13,557 nucleotides of DNA. It comes from an uncultured Lewinella sp. GTDB lineage: Bacteria > Bacteroidota > Bacteroidia > Chitinophagales > Saprospiraceae. The notes beneath the pieces were generated by a model. It saw nothing but the letters and a program-made list of their open reading frames with translations. It was not told the origin of the DNA and did not search any database. Both the position numbers and the translations under genes were made by a program. Shown in pieces: positions 1 through 6,866 of this stretch. Numbering within the stretch: the first letter of the stretch is position 1; the number at the start of each line of letters is the position of its first letter. The stretch covers positions 1 through 13,557 of the forward strand of contig CALIGP010000076.1 of the NCBI GenBank assembly GCA_938021455.1, in the 5' to 3' direction.

Positions 1-658
1 CCGATTCTGGCGTATCGTGCAGCAGCAGGTTACCGTGGTTCATCACCGCCATATCAGTACATAAGTCGGCAATATCCTCTACGATGTGCGTGGAAAATAT
101 CACGATGCTCTCCGTGCTGATGGCCCGCAGGATATTCAGAAACCGCTGTCGTTCGGCGGGGTCGAGGCCAGCCGTTGGTTCGTCAACAATGATGAGTCCC
201 GGGGTATTCAGTAGTAGCTGAGCGATGCCAAAGCGCTGCTTCATGCCTCCTGAATAGCTGCTCACGGCGGTACGTCGATGAGCCGTCAGATTGGTAACCT
301 CCAGGCAGTATTCGATCATTCGCTGGCGTTCAGCTCGGTCAGTCAACCCCTTCAGGCGGGCGAGATAATCCAGCAGTCGATCAGCAGAGATGCGGGGATA
401 AACGCCAAATTCTTGTGGCAGGTAGCCGAGGGTTTTGCGCAGCGTAAGTGGATCAGCCAACACATCGATGTCTCCGAAGCGGATGCTCCCAGTATCAGGC
501 TGTTGTAAGGTGGCGATGGTTCTCATGAGCGTAGACTTACCGGCTCCGTTGGGGCCCAGCAGGCCAAACATTCCGTTGGTGAGGTGCAGGTTCAGGTCAT
601 TAAGAGCCCGGGTGCCGTTGGGGTACGTTTTGCTGACGTCTTGCAGATGGAGTTCCAT
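1..658 (-). CDS. ABC transporter ATP-binding protein (3' end outside window)
   Basis: Cytoplasmic ATPase subunit of an ABC transporter, probably the ABC-2 (export/efflux) type. I translated it from the ATG at 658-656; 219 codons are present and the C-terminus lies beyond base 1. Visible motifs in order: A-loop Tyr12, Walker A GPNGAGKST (residues 35-43), Q-loop LPQE (Gln82), signature SYSGGMKQR (134-142), Walker B LIIVDEP (155-161) with catalytic Glu160, D-loop GLDP, and H-loop His191 in FSTH. All nucleotide-binding elements are intact. The first residues (MELHLQDVSKTYPNG) are a standard ABC start, so this ATG is convincing. The permease partner would lie further to the left. It is divergent from the LytS/LytTR pair starting at 983, a common arrangement in which the two-component system controls the transporter. 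The substrate cannot be read from the ATPase alone. Confidence 0.95.
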   Translation of the reverse strand, partial: MELHLQDVSKTYPNGTRALNDLNLHLTNGMFGLLGPNGAGKSTLMRTIATLQQPDTGSIRFGDIDVLADPLTLRKTLGYLPQEFGVYPRISADRLLDYLARLKGLTDRAERQRMIEYCLEVTNLTAHRRTAVSSYSGGMKQRFGIAQLLLNTPGLIIVDEPTAGLDPAERQRFLNILRAISTESIVIFSTHIVEDIADLCTDMAVMNHGNLLLHDTPES

Positions 659-982
659 AGTTCATTCGTTATTTATAATGGGCTCGGTCACTCTAGGTGA
701 TTTTTACAATTTGCGGTGAATGATCAGGCTTATTACCTAAAACCCGGACCTACAGTGACCGAGCCTTCGCTTCGGTAAAGTATTGTCTTAAGAGTTTTCA
801 CTTCTAGTGACCGAGGAGACTATATGCTCACAAACATCAGGGCGCCGGAGCGCAGGTGCCATGGATGGATGATGAAAGCAGGGATTACCGTGACAAAGGA
901 TGAGCGGACCAATATCATCCAAAAGACGCCTTTCATCAGAATTCTACGACTGTTCAGTTGCTACTAACCTTAATTTGTAGCT
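659..982. other. Divergent intergenic region, ABC ATPase / sensor kinase
   Basis: This 324-bp gap separates two genes read away from each other, so it must hold both promoters. I see no coding sequence. Its notable content is a motif cluster at 681-815, listed separately. A 9-base word CGCAGGTGC at 851-859 also occurs in the repeat at 3261-3312. I found no consensus TAnnTTTG box at a useful distance for either gene. A near-match, TTAATTTG, lies only a few bases before the kinase ATG. Confidence 0.6.
681..815. promoter_or_regulatory. Three copies of AGTGACCGAG, candidate operator cluster
   Basis: The 10-mer AGTGACCGAG occurs on the plus strand at 754-763 and 806-815, and on the minus strand at 683-692. 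The first two copies extend to a perfect 12-bp inverted pair: GGCTCGGTCACT at 681-692 and AGTGACCGAGCC at 754-765. The two direct copies start 52 bp apart, about five helical turns, which would suit cooperative binding on one DNA face. The copy at 806 is also part of the palindrome TCACT-TCT-AGTGA (798-810). The copy at 681-692 sits 23-34 bp before the ABC start codon, a position suited to promoter control. Binding by the neighbouring LytTR regulator is inference. Confidence 0.5.
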
Positions 983-2458
983 ATGATCCGAAAGGTAAAC
1001 GAACAAACCGCCCCGCCACCCTGGCAGACTCCTCTTCTACTGAGCGTAGTCTTATTAGTAGCCGCTTATGTACTTACACAGTCTACGGGGCAAGAATCCT
1101 CCGTCGGTGTTTTACTGCGCTTTCTTGGGAGTCTGGCCATGTTCTTTGGCACGATGCTGGTACTGGCTTATAGTTGGCCAGGGATAGGAAAGCGGGGGCG
1201 TCTCTTGTTGGGAGCCATCGTTTACGGCTGTTACTTTATCGGTACGCTGGTTTTTCAACCTACTCTGCAAGATCTCACCTTTACCAAGTACCTGCTCGAA
1301 GCGGACAGCATGGCCAATAAGGAGACGCTGCGCATTCTCGTTCCCATTCTACTGTTAGTCCATCTTCTATTGTTTCGCAGAAGGATCGACCTGACAAAAA
1401 TTGCCTGGGCACAATGGATGACGCCCTTCCGGGTGGCAGCTATACTTACAGTGGTCCTTAGCTTTGGCATGGTGCTTCTAAGCACTGTTTTTCAGGATCA
1501 AGTCAAGACGATGAGTGGCTTGGCTACGGTGGCGCTATACCTCTGGCTGGTGGTACAATGCATAGCTGTATACCTGCCTTACTACCTTCTTTATCACATC
1601 CACCATCACTACCTGTTTTCGGATCTGTGGATAAGGAGTACCGCGCATTACCTCTTAGGCGCCATCGGTCTCTTGCTGGGTTTTGCCATCATTCACGCTT
1701 GGTTAGTGTCTTGGCTTCCCGTCGTGAACACCTACTTTTTACATCCGGCAGGTCTTACCCAAACGATGATTTCTGACGTAAGCATCGGCTTCTCCATCAG
1801 TATATTCACGCTTACCTTCCCGTTTATTCTGGCGCTTGAGTGGTTCCGCAAGGAACGGGCCATCAGCACCCTCGCCGCCGAGAAATCGGCTGCCGAGTTA
1901 GCCCTGCTTAAGGAGCAAATCAACCCGCACTTCTTCTTCAATACCCTGAACAACCTCTACGCTATGAGCTTGACGGCGGAGGAGGATACTCCCAAGACAA
2001 TTCTTAAGCTATCTCAGCTTATGCGCTACGTTATTTATCGGGGCAAGGAACAAACCGTTACGCTACGCGAAGAGGTCAATTACTTGCGGGATTACCTCGA
2101 TCTACAGACTATTCGCCTCCACAAATCACTTGACCTTCGCTTCGACGTAGAAGTGGAGGATATGAACCTGTCCATCCCGCCACTCCTCTTTATCGTGTTG
2201 GTTGAAAACGCTTTTAAGCACGGTGTCGAGCCAGCTGAAGACGATTGCTTCCTTCACCTGACTCTTCGTTCTACGCCAAACGGCCTTACCTTCCATTGCC
2301 AGAATTCACTTCCCCCTCCCCTGGAAAACAGCCCTGCACCCGGGATTGGCCTGGACAACCTGCGCCGCCGCCTGACGCTTCATTTTCCCGAACGGCACGA
2401 AATTAATATTGACCACGGAGCGTCCGACTTCCTCGTTGTTCTTAAGCTTGACCTATGA
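983..2458 (+). CDS. LytS/YehU-type membrane sensor histidine kinase
   Basis: Inner-membrane sensor kinase (491 aa) that would autophosphorylate and pass phosphate to the LytTR regulator encoded next. The N-terminal half is hydrophobic, with about eight likely membrane segments (roughly residues 17-33, 44-64, 73-91, 116-131, 150-170, 180-205, 221-242, 266-287) and no recognisable extracellular sensor domain. A short helical linker (288-310) leads to the His_kinase (PF06580-type) block EQINPHFFFNTLNNL, with the likely phospho-acceptor His316. The ATPase part shows the N-box VENAFKHG (407-414, Asn409) and the G-box GIGLDNLRRR (454-463). The stop codon overlaps the next start (ATGA, 2455-2458), indicating translational coupling. 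The ATG at 983 puts the first membrane helix near the N-terminus, as expected. The signal sensed is unknown. Confidence 0.93.
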   Translation: MIRKVNEQTAPPPWQTPLLLSVVLLVAAYVLTQSTGQESSVGVLLRFLGSLAMFFGTMLVLAYSWPGIGKRGRLLLGAIVYGCYFIGTLVFQPTLQDLTFTKYLLEADSMANKETLRILVPILLLVHLLLFRRRIDLTKIAWAQWMTPFRVAAILTVVLSFGMVLLSTVFQDQVKTMSGLATVALYLWLVVQCIAVYLPYYLLYHIHHHYLFSDLWIRSTAHYLLGAIGLLLGFAIIHAWLVSWLPVVNTYFLHPAGLTQTMISDVSIGFSISIFTLTFPFILALEWFRKERAISTLAAEKSAAELALLKEQINPHFFFNTLNNLYAMSLTAEEDTPKTILKLSQLMRYVIYRGKEQTVTLREEVNYLRDYLDLQTIRLHKSLDLRFDVEVEDMNLSIPPLLFIVLVENAFKHGVEPAEDDCFLHLTLRSTPNGLTFHCQNSLPPPLENSPAPGIGLDNLRRRLTLHFPERHEINIDHGASDFLVVLKLDL

Positions 2459-3168
2459 CTCCTCCACTCCGCGCCCTCATCATCGACGACGAGCCCCTGG
2501 CCCATAAGGTCATCCAACAGTACGCAAAGGACGTACCGTTTTTAAGCATTGTAGGTCAATGCTATAAAGCGACCGAAGCCTATGCCATCCTGGAGCGCGA
2601 AACGATAGACCTGCTCTTCCTCGATATTAATATGCCTCGGCTGAAGGGGATCGATTTTCTCCGTACGCTCGAACAAAGACCAGCGGTAATCATCACCTCT
2701 GCCTACGAGGAATATGCGCTGGAAGGTTACGAACTTCGGGTAACGGATTATTTGCTTAAGCCCTTTAGTTTTGAGCGTTTTCTGCGGGCCATCAACTCCG
2801 TTCGCAAGCAACACCGCCCGAACAGCCCTACCTCCTCCAGCCTACAACCAGAAGAGTCTCCCCATCCTGAGCAACTCTTTATTAAGGTGGACAAGCGGCA
2901 GCTGCGGTTAAATTTTTCCGACATCCATTACCTGGAGAGCTTTGGCAACTACGTCAAAGTCTGGACGGGAAAGAGCTACCACCTGACTGCCCGCACCCTG
3001 ATTAGTTTTGTCGACTCCTTACCCCCGGATTTCGCCCAAATTCACAAATCTTTCATCGTCCGAAAGCAGTATATTGAGTACATCGAAGGGGCAACGGTAG
3101 TGATGAAGAGCCAGCAAGTATTACCCGTAGGAAAGAATTTTCGGTCGATTGTGCGGGAGTGGTTTTAA
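2455..3168 (+). CDS. LytTR-family response regulator
   Basis: DNA-binding response regulator (237 aa), cognate partner of the upstream kinase through a 4-base ATGA overlap. The receiver domain (about 5-116) has the acidic pair Asp11-Asp12, phospho-acceptor Asp57 in LLFLDINMP, Thr81, and Lys102 followed by Pro103, so all receiver catalytic residues are present. A Pro/Ser-rich linker (about 117-138) joins it to a C-terminal LytTR domain (139-237). That domain has the typical core around DIHYLESFGNYVKVW and the IHKSFIV segment. LytTR proteins bind direct repeats upstream of their targets. The motif cluster between 681 and 815 is a natural candidate, with the divergent ABC transporter as a likely target; this link is inferred. 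Confidence 0.95.
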   Translation: MTPPLRALIIDDEPLAHKVIQQYAKDVPFLSIVGQCYKATEAYAILERETIDLLFLDINMPRLKGIDFLRTLEQRPAVIITSAYEEYALEGYELRVTDYLLKPFSFERFLRAINSVRKQHRPNSPTSSSLQPEESPHPEQLFIKVDKRQLRLNFSDIHYLESFGNYVKVWTGKSYHLTARTLISFVDSLPPDFAQIHKSFIVRKQYIEYIEGATVVMKSQQVLPVGKNFRSIVREWF

Positions 3169-3176
3169 GGGAAAAA

Positions 3177-3206
3177 AGTCAAGCAGTCAGGGAGTCAAGC
3201 AGTCAG
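3177..3206. repeat. Short tandem repeat, two copies of AGTCAAGCAGTCAG
   Basis: The 14-mer AGTCAAGCAGTCAG occurs at 3177-3190 and 3193-3206 with a 16-bp period; a third unit starts (AGT) and decays. Each unit itself contains AGTCA-type sub-repeats. It lies directly after the response-regulator stop codon in the gap before the convergent fic gene. No function is evident; slippage-generated intergenic repeats are the simplest explanation. Confidence 0.7.
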
Positions 3207-3260
3207 ATAGTACTAATTGAGGATTATTTTACTCCCTAACTATTCAACTTACAAGGCGCT

Positions 3261-3312
3261 GACACTTCCGCAAGTTCAGCGGGGCCGCAGGTGCAAGGAA
3301 AGTTGCAAGAGC
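3261..3312 (-). repeat. Left copy of inverted repeat flanking fic
   Basis: Read on the minus strand, this segment aligns with 4587-4645 on the plus strand. By hand alignment about 41 of 51 aligned bases match, with an 11-base perfect core TTGCACCTGCG and a 6-base gap beside it. It begins 15 bp beyond the fic stop codon. The segment also contains an internal near-repeat: CCGCAAGTTCA (3268-3278) and CCGCAGGTGCA (3285-3295). It could be the end of a mobile cassette or one member of a dispersed intergenic repeat family. Confidence 0.55.
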
Positions 3313-3327
3313 CGGGTAAAACACCCC

Positions 3328-4440
3328 TTAGCTCATATCTACAAGGACATAATGGGTACTTCGGCCGGCGCCGCGGCGTTCGAGGGCGCCGATGATGGTG
3401 AGGTAGGTGAGGTCTCGTGCTGCTGTTGGGTGAGATACGCGGTTAATTCTCACGTACTTTTTATTAGTCATCCCTCCCTCAAAGCCTTTAGGACCAGCTT
3501 CAAACATCTTCCGGATTGCCTTTGAATGTTTCGCGTCTAATTTATCTGAAAAGCGCTGATAAAACTTTGCTTTTGAGACCGTTAGGTCAAGTGTTTTCCT
3601 TCCTAAATCAAGCCCTAACAGGCAAGTATCAAGAAAATAAGTCAGCCAGTTGGTCACATCTAGCTTTCGATTACATTCCTGCAAAGCGTCATAATATTTA
3701 TTTTGCTTTTGGATAATAGCATAAGACAAACTGAAGGGGAGTGCGTGCCCTAATGGTTGAGCAAGAGCCTTCTCCGCAATAACACGTCCTATGCGCCCAT
3801 TACCATCTTCAAAAGGGTGTATACTTTCAAAATACACATGCGAAAGCCCTGCTTTTATCGGGGCGTAAAATGACGGGCTCACAAATTGGTCTTTACTATC
3901 GTTGAACCAATTAATGAATTGACTCATCTCCGACGGTACCCTTTTAGAAGGAGGTGCTTCAAAATGGATTTTCTCTTTTCCGTAGGCTCCGCTAACTATT
4001 TGCATAGGAGCTTCCCCAACTCGCCATTCTCCTTTTTCTTTGATATCTTTTCGATGACCAAGCAATAGCTTGTGCCAGTAAAACAACCTATCTTCTGTTA
4101 AAAACTCCTCATAAGTTCTGCGACTATCAATCATCAGCTTACCGAGGTTATCGGCCCTGTAATCAGTTACGTGACGAGTTCTAATCTCCGGATACAATCC
4201 ATTCAAAATTGAAGATTTCAAGTCTTCAGAAGAATACCTTACTCCTTCAATAGCAGAGTTATACATCGCTTCTGTAGCCAAATTTTCCGCAATCATGTCA
4301 TACCGCACCTCGTCAGCCAGGCTACTCATTCGCCCTATTAAATACGCAACTTCACTTGAATATTGAACCGCCTTAGACTCTAAGGCGGACCTTTCAAAGG
4401 TAAAATGGGGCCAGTCTTTTAATTGCCAGTTATAGGGCAT
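3328..4440 (-). CDS. Fic-domain protein (DUF4172-Fic-winged helix)
   Basis: Likely AMP-transferase (AMPylase) that modifies a hydroxyl side chain of a target protein with AMP from ATP. I use the ATG at 4440-4438 (370 aa); a TTG at 4449 would add three residues but falls inside an operator. The N-terminal part (about 1-85) resembles DUF4172 and carries the inhibitory-helix motif NSAIEG with Glu65. The Fic core has the complete catalytic motif HPFEDGNGRIGR (208-219, His208), so activity is expected. The C-terminal 60 residues look like a winged helix, with a TAARDLTYL recognition-helix segment and an LERRG wing. Oddity: inhibitory motifs usually read S/T-x-x-x-E-G/N, and the first position is Asn61 here. 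The gene appears more AT-rich than its neighbours, is on the opposite strand and is bracketed by inverted repeats, hinting at acquisition as a cassette. No antitoxin partner gene is adjacent. The target protein is unknown. Confidence 0.93.
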   Translation of the reverse strand: MPYNWQLKDWPHFTFERSALESKAVQYSSEVAYLIGRMSSLADEVRYDMIAENLATEAMYNSAIEGVRYSSEDLKSSILNGLYPEIRTRHVTDYRADNLGKLMIDSRRTYEEFLTEDRLFYWHKLLLGHRKDIKEKGEWRVGEAPMQIVSGAYGKEKIHFEAPPSKRVPSEMSQFINWFNDSKDQFVSPSFYAPIKAGLSHVYFESIHPFEDGNGRIGRVIAEKALAQPLGHALPFSLSYAIIQKQNKYYDALQECNRKLDVTNWLTYFLDTCLLGLDLGRKTLDLTVSKAKFYQRFSDKLDAKHSKAIRKMFEAGPKGFEGGMTNKKYVRINRVSHPTAARDLTYLTIIGALERRGAGRSTHYVLVDMS

Positions 4441-4441
4441 A

Positions 4442-4470
4442 TGATACAATTAACGATCCTAATCGTATCA
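4442..4470. promoter_or_regulatory. Palindromic operator 1 of fic
   Basis: Inverted repeat with arms TGATACAATTA (4442-4452) and TAATCGTATCA (4460-4470) around a 7-bp spacer; 10 of 11 arm positions are symmetric. It lies immediately upstream of the fic ATG and overlaps the predicted -7 box, so a bound protein would block transcription. The arms are identical to those of the second copy at 4486-4514, while the spacers differ, which indicates that the arms are the conserved, recognised part. Confidence 0.8.
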
Positions 4471-4476
4471 AATATA
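4469..4476 (-). promoter_or_regulatory. Predicted -7 box of fic promoter
   Basis: On the minus strand these bases read TATATTTG, a perfect match to the Bacteroidota TAnnTTTG -7 consensus. Transcription would start about 22 bases before the fic ATG. A TTG that could act as the -33 element (4493-4491) is 14 bp away, shorter than the usual spacing, so the -33 assignment is weak. Confidence 0.5.
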
Positions 4477-4485
4477 TGGATTTTA

Positions 4486-4514
4486 TGATACAATTAGTGA
4501 TTATAATCGTATCA
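4486..4514. promoter_or_regulatory. Palindromic operator 2 of fic
   Basis: Second copy of the 29-bp operator: TGATACAATTA (4486-4496), 7-bp spacer GTGATTA, TAATCGTATCA (4504-4514). All 22 arm bases are the same as in copy 1, including the one asymmetric position; only the spacer differs. The copies are 44 bp apart. This copy covers the -33 region of the fic promoter. The Fic protein's own winged-helix domain is the obvious candidate ligand (inference). Confidence 0.8.
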
Positions 4515-4586
4515 CACTTTGCCGTTTTAGGGAAACAGTACCCCCATTTCAATGGAGAATCACAAAAAACAGCGCTTCTTCCCCCT

Positions 4587-4645
4587 GCTCCATAACCTTC
4601 CATTGCACCTGCGATTGCGGCTCCAATGGACTTGCCGAACGTGCC
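4587..4645 (+). repeat. Right copy of inverted repeat flanking fic
   Basis: Partner of the minus-strand copy at 3261-3312. Shared blocks in order are GCTC, AAC, TTCC, TTGCACCTGCG, GC, CC, TG, ACTTGC, GAA and GTG, separated by mismatches and small gaps. It contains the ATG at 4626 that would give the acetate kinase a non-homologous N-terminal extension, which argues that this ATG belongs to the repeat and is not the true start. Confidence 0.55.
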
Positions 4646-4718
4646 CCAAATCTCCTACTCACCAAACTGTATCCTTATCCGTTGCGTTACCCCAACGAAC
4701 CCCTTAAAAGCACATTCT

Positions 4719-6542
4719 TTGAACATCCTCGTCCTCAACGCTGGCAGCTCCTCCGTTAAAGCAGCCGTTATCGACCCAGTAACGGGTGCCCGCAGTTTGG
4801 AAATGTCTGCCGAACGGTTACTCGATGCTCCGCGCATTGAATTTTCTGACGGGACGGTCATAGAACCGGAGAGTAAGGGGCCAGAGCGCACCATCGCCAT
4901 TTGCCTGGAAGCCCTGAAGGGTAAATTGGCTGGCATAGATATTGCCGGCGTTGGCCACCGGGTGGTTCACGGTGGCGAAGATTTTGACCGGGCGACCCGC
5001 ATTGACGAAGACGTAGAGACTAAAATAGAAGGCTTAAGTAAGCTCGCTCCTTTACACAACCCCGTCAATCTACGCGGCATTCGCGCCGCACGCGCTTTGT
5101 TCCCTGACATAGACCACTTCGCCGTTTTTGACACCGCCTTCCACCAGAGCCTCCCCCGACGAGCCAAAACCTACGCCCTCCCCAAGGAGCTGATGGCTGA
5201 GCATGGTATTCGTCGTTATGGCTTTCACGGCACCAGCCATCAGTACGTAGCATCGAAAGCCGCCAGCTTCCTGGGAGCCTCAGCACGAGACCTCCGCATC
5301 ATCAGTTGCCATTTAGGGAACGGCTGTTCTGTCGCTGCGATTGAGTTTGGCCGCTCGGTAGAAACGAGCATGGGTATGACGCCCCTTGAAGGGCTCGTGA
5401 TGGGTACTCGTTCTGGAGACATCGACCCAGGCATCATCGATTATCTGCACGAACAAGCTGGTCTTAGCACCAGCGAAATCGACGAACTTCTTAACCGTAA
5501 AAGTGGATTAGCCGGCCTCTCTGGTGCGGGCAATGATATGCGGACTATTCTGGATAAATCGATGGCCGGTGATGCGGACTGTCAGTTGGCGGTTCAGGTG
5601 TTCACCCATCGCTTACGGAAGTACATTGGTGGATATACTGCCATTATGGGCGGCGTAGACGCCATTGTTTTTACCGGCGGCATCGGTGAAAACAGTCCCA
5701 TTATTCGTCACCGGGCCAGTCAACGACTCCACTATCTGGGAGCGGTCATCAACGAAGACAAAAATGCTACAGCAAAGCTCTCGGAAACCATACCTGTCGT
5801 TGACTTCAGTATGCAGCACAGTCGGGTCAAACTGTTGGCTGTTCGCACGGACGAGCAACTGGCCATCGCCCGGCAGTGCAACCATCTGATTGCTAAGGCG
5901 GACGCCGTCAACACGCTACCTTCGATACCTATTGCTGTCTCGGCCCGCCACATTCACTTGCGGCAAGAAACGCTCGATGTACTATTTGGTGAAGGGCATG
6001 AACTAAACGTAAAAAAGTGGCTAAGTCAACCCGGGCAGTTTGCTGCCGAGGAGACGGTTGCCGTTGTCGGGCCTCGCAACACCATTGAGCGCGTACGCGT
6101 ACTCGGGCCCGTGCGCAGCAAAGACCAGTTGGAAATCAGCCGAACGGATGAGTTTTTTCTGGGTATCGACGCCCCCGTTCGGGAGTCCGGAAAAGTAGAG
6201 GACACTCCCGGTTGTAAACTTATTGGCCCCGCTGGCGAATACGACCTTGAAGATGGAGTAATCTGTGCCTGGCGCCACATCCATATGACTCCGGAGGATG
6301 CCGTCACTTTTGGCGTTCAAGACCGAGACGTGGTAGAAGTAGCCGTGAGCAATAATGAGCGAGCGCTAACTTTTGGCAATGTTCTTATCCGTGTCTCCCC
6401 GAAGTACAAACTGGAAATGCACATCGATACTGACGAAGGCAACGCAGCCGAAATCAGGAGTGGAGATCAGGGAGTACTCACCATGACCGGGCAGGAAGGG
6501 ACGCTACGCAAGCGAAAGGTCTATTTTTCTTCTCCCACTTGA
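4719..6542 (+). CDS. ackA: Acetate kinase-PduL phosphotransacylase fusion
   Basis: Bifunctional cytoplasmic enzyme (607 aa from TTG 4719). The PduL half would convert acetyl-CoA and phosphate to acetyl phosphate, and the kinase half would make acetate plus ATP; both steps are reversible. Acetate kinase (about 1-395) shows VLNAGSSSVK (Asn7), GHRVVHGG (Arg81), FDTAFH (Asp138), GFHGTSH (His170), MGTRSGDIDPG (Arg231), GGIGENS and RTDEQL (Glu379), matching the known active-site set. The PduL domain (about 403-607) shows SARHIHL (His411, His413), LEISRTD, RHIHM (His520, His522) and EMHIDTDEGNAA (His568), the metal-site pattern of PduL enzymes. The frame is open throughout the junction. The TTG start gives MNILVLNAGSSS, where acetate kinases normally begin; an ATG at 4626 would add 31 residues lacking family similarity and lies in a repeat. 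No microcompartment genes are nearby, so this is probably a housekeeping acetate/ATP pathway. Confidence 0.93.
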   Translation: MNILVLNAGSSSVKAAVIDPVTGARSLEMSAERLLDAPRIEFSDGTVIEPESKGPERTIAICLEALKGKLAGIDIAGVGHRVVHGGEDFDRATRIDEDVETKIEGLSKLAPLHNPVNLRGIRAARALFPDIDHFAVFDTAFHQSLPRRAKTYALPKELMAEHGIRRYGFHGTSHQYVASKAASFLGASARDLRIISCHLGNGCSVAAIEFGRSVETSMGMTPLEGLVMGTRSGDIDPGIIDYLHEQAGLSTSEIDELLNRKSGLAGLSGAGNDMRTILDKSMAGDADCQLAVQVFTHRLRKYIGGYTAIMGGVDAIVFTGGIGENSPIIRHRASQRLHYLGAVINEDKNATAKLSETIPVVDFSMQHSRVKLLAVRTDEQLAIARQCNHLIAKADAVNTLPSIPIAVSARHIHLRQETLDVLFGEGHELNVKKWLSQPGQFAAEETVAVVGPRNTIERVRVLGPVRSKDQLEISRTDEFFLGIDAPVRESGKVEDTPGCKLIGPAGEYDLEDGVICAWRHIHMTPEDAVTFGVQDRDVVEVAVSNNERALTFGNVLIRVSPKYKLEMHIDTDEGNAAEIRSGDQGVLTMTGQEGTLRKRKVYFSSPT

Positions 6543-6802
6543 AAACCAGCTTGAGTTAGTGCCCCAGCGCCAGCAATCATAATTTCTGAATTGCACTCAG
6601 CCGGAAGGCATTAAATCATTTATTGATACGCCTTATTGAAAATAAGTCAACATAATATTTGTCGCTACACCTGCAGTCCTAAAATCACCCGCCCCCCTAA
6701 AACCAACTCAATAGCCACCAAAATAAGCTACTTACACCCAAAAAAGTATACTCCTTTTAAAAGCTGACTGAACTTCCGTTCATCAATTGGCTTAGTTTAG
6801 TC

Positions 6803-6828
6803 AAATTTTAATTTGTGCATTAAAATTT
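6803..6828. repeat. Perfect inverted repeat upstream of metalloprotease
   Basis: AAATTTTAAT (6803-6812) and ATTAAAATTT (6819-6828) are perfect reverse complements around a 6-base loop. The site lies just upstream of the predicted -7 box at 6855, so it is better placed as a protein-binding operator than as an RNA structure. AT-rich composition raises the chance of coincidence. Confidence 0.45.
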
Positions 6829-6854
6829 ATCATCATACATTGTACCAACTTATA

Positions 6855-6862
6855 TAGTTTTG
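6855..6862 (+). promoter_or_regulatory. Candidate -7 box for metalloprotease gene
   Basis: TAGTTTTG matches TAnnTTTG exactly. The nearest upstream TTG (6840-6842) is only 12 bp away, shorter than usual for the phylum, so the -33 element is doubtful. The following bases TTCG are also found after the similar box at 9601-9607 before the second secreted-protein gene. Confidence 0.4.
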
Positions 6863-6866
6863 TTCG

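Noticed and set aside
278..719. Two plus-strand open frames (76 and 94 codons)
   Set aside because: They overlap the minus-strand ABC ATPase, whose full set of nucleotide-binding motifs shows it is the real gene.
3366..3391. GC-rich inverted repeat CGGCGCC ... GGCGCCG
   Set aside because: It lies inside the fic coding region (Gly-Ala and Arg codons near the C-terminus) and has no T-tract; coding composition explains it.
4626..4718. N-terminal extension of acetate kinase from ATG 4626
   Set aside because: The 31 residues have no family similarity and the ATG sits in a repeat; TTG 4719 matches the family start.
6632..6646. Hairpin CTTATT-GAA-AATAAG after the AckA-PduL gene
   Set aside because: Six AT-rich base pairs with no following T-tract; not convincing as a terminator.
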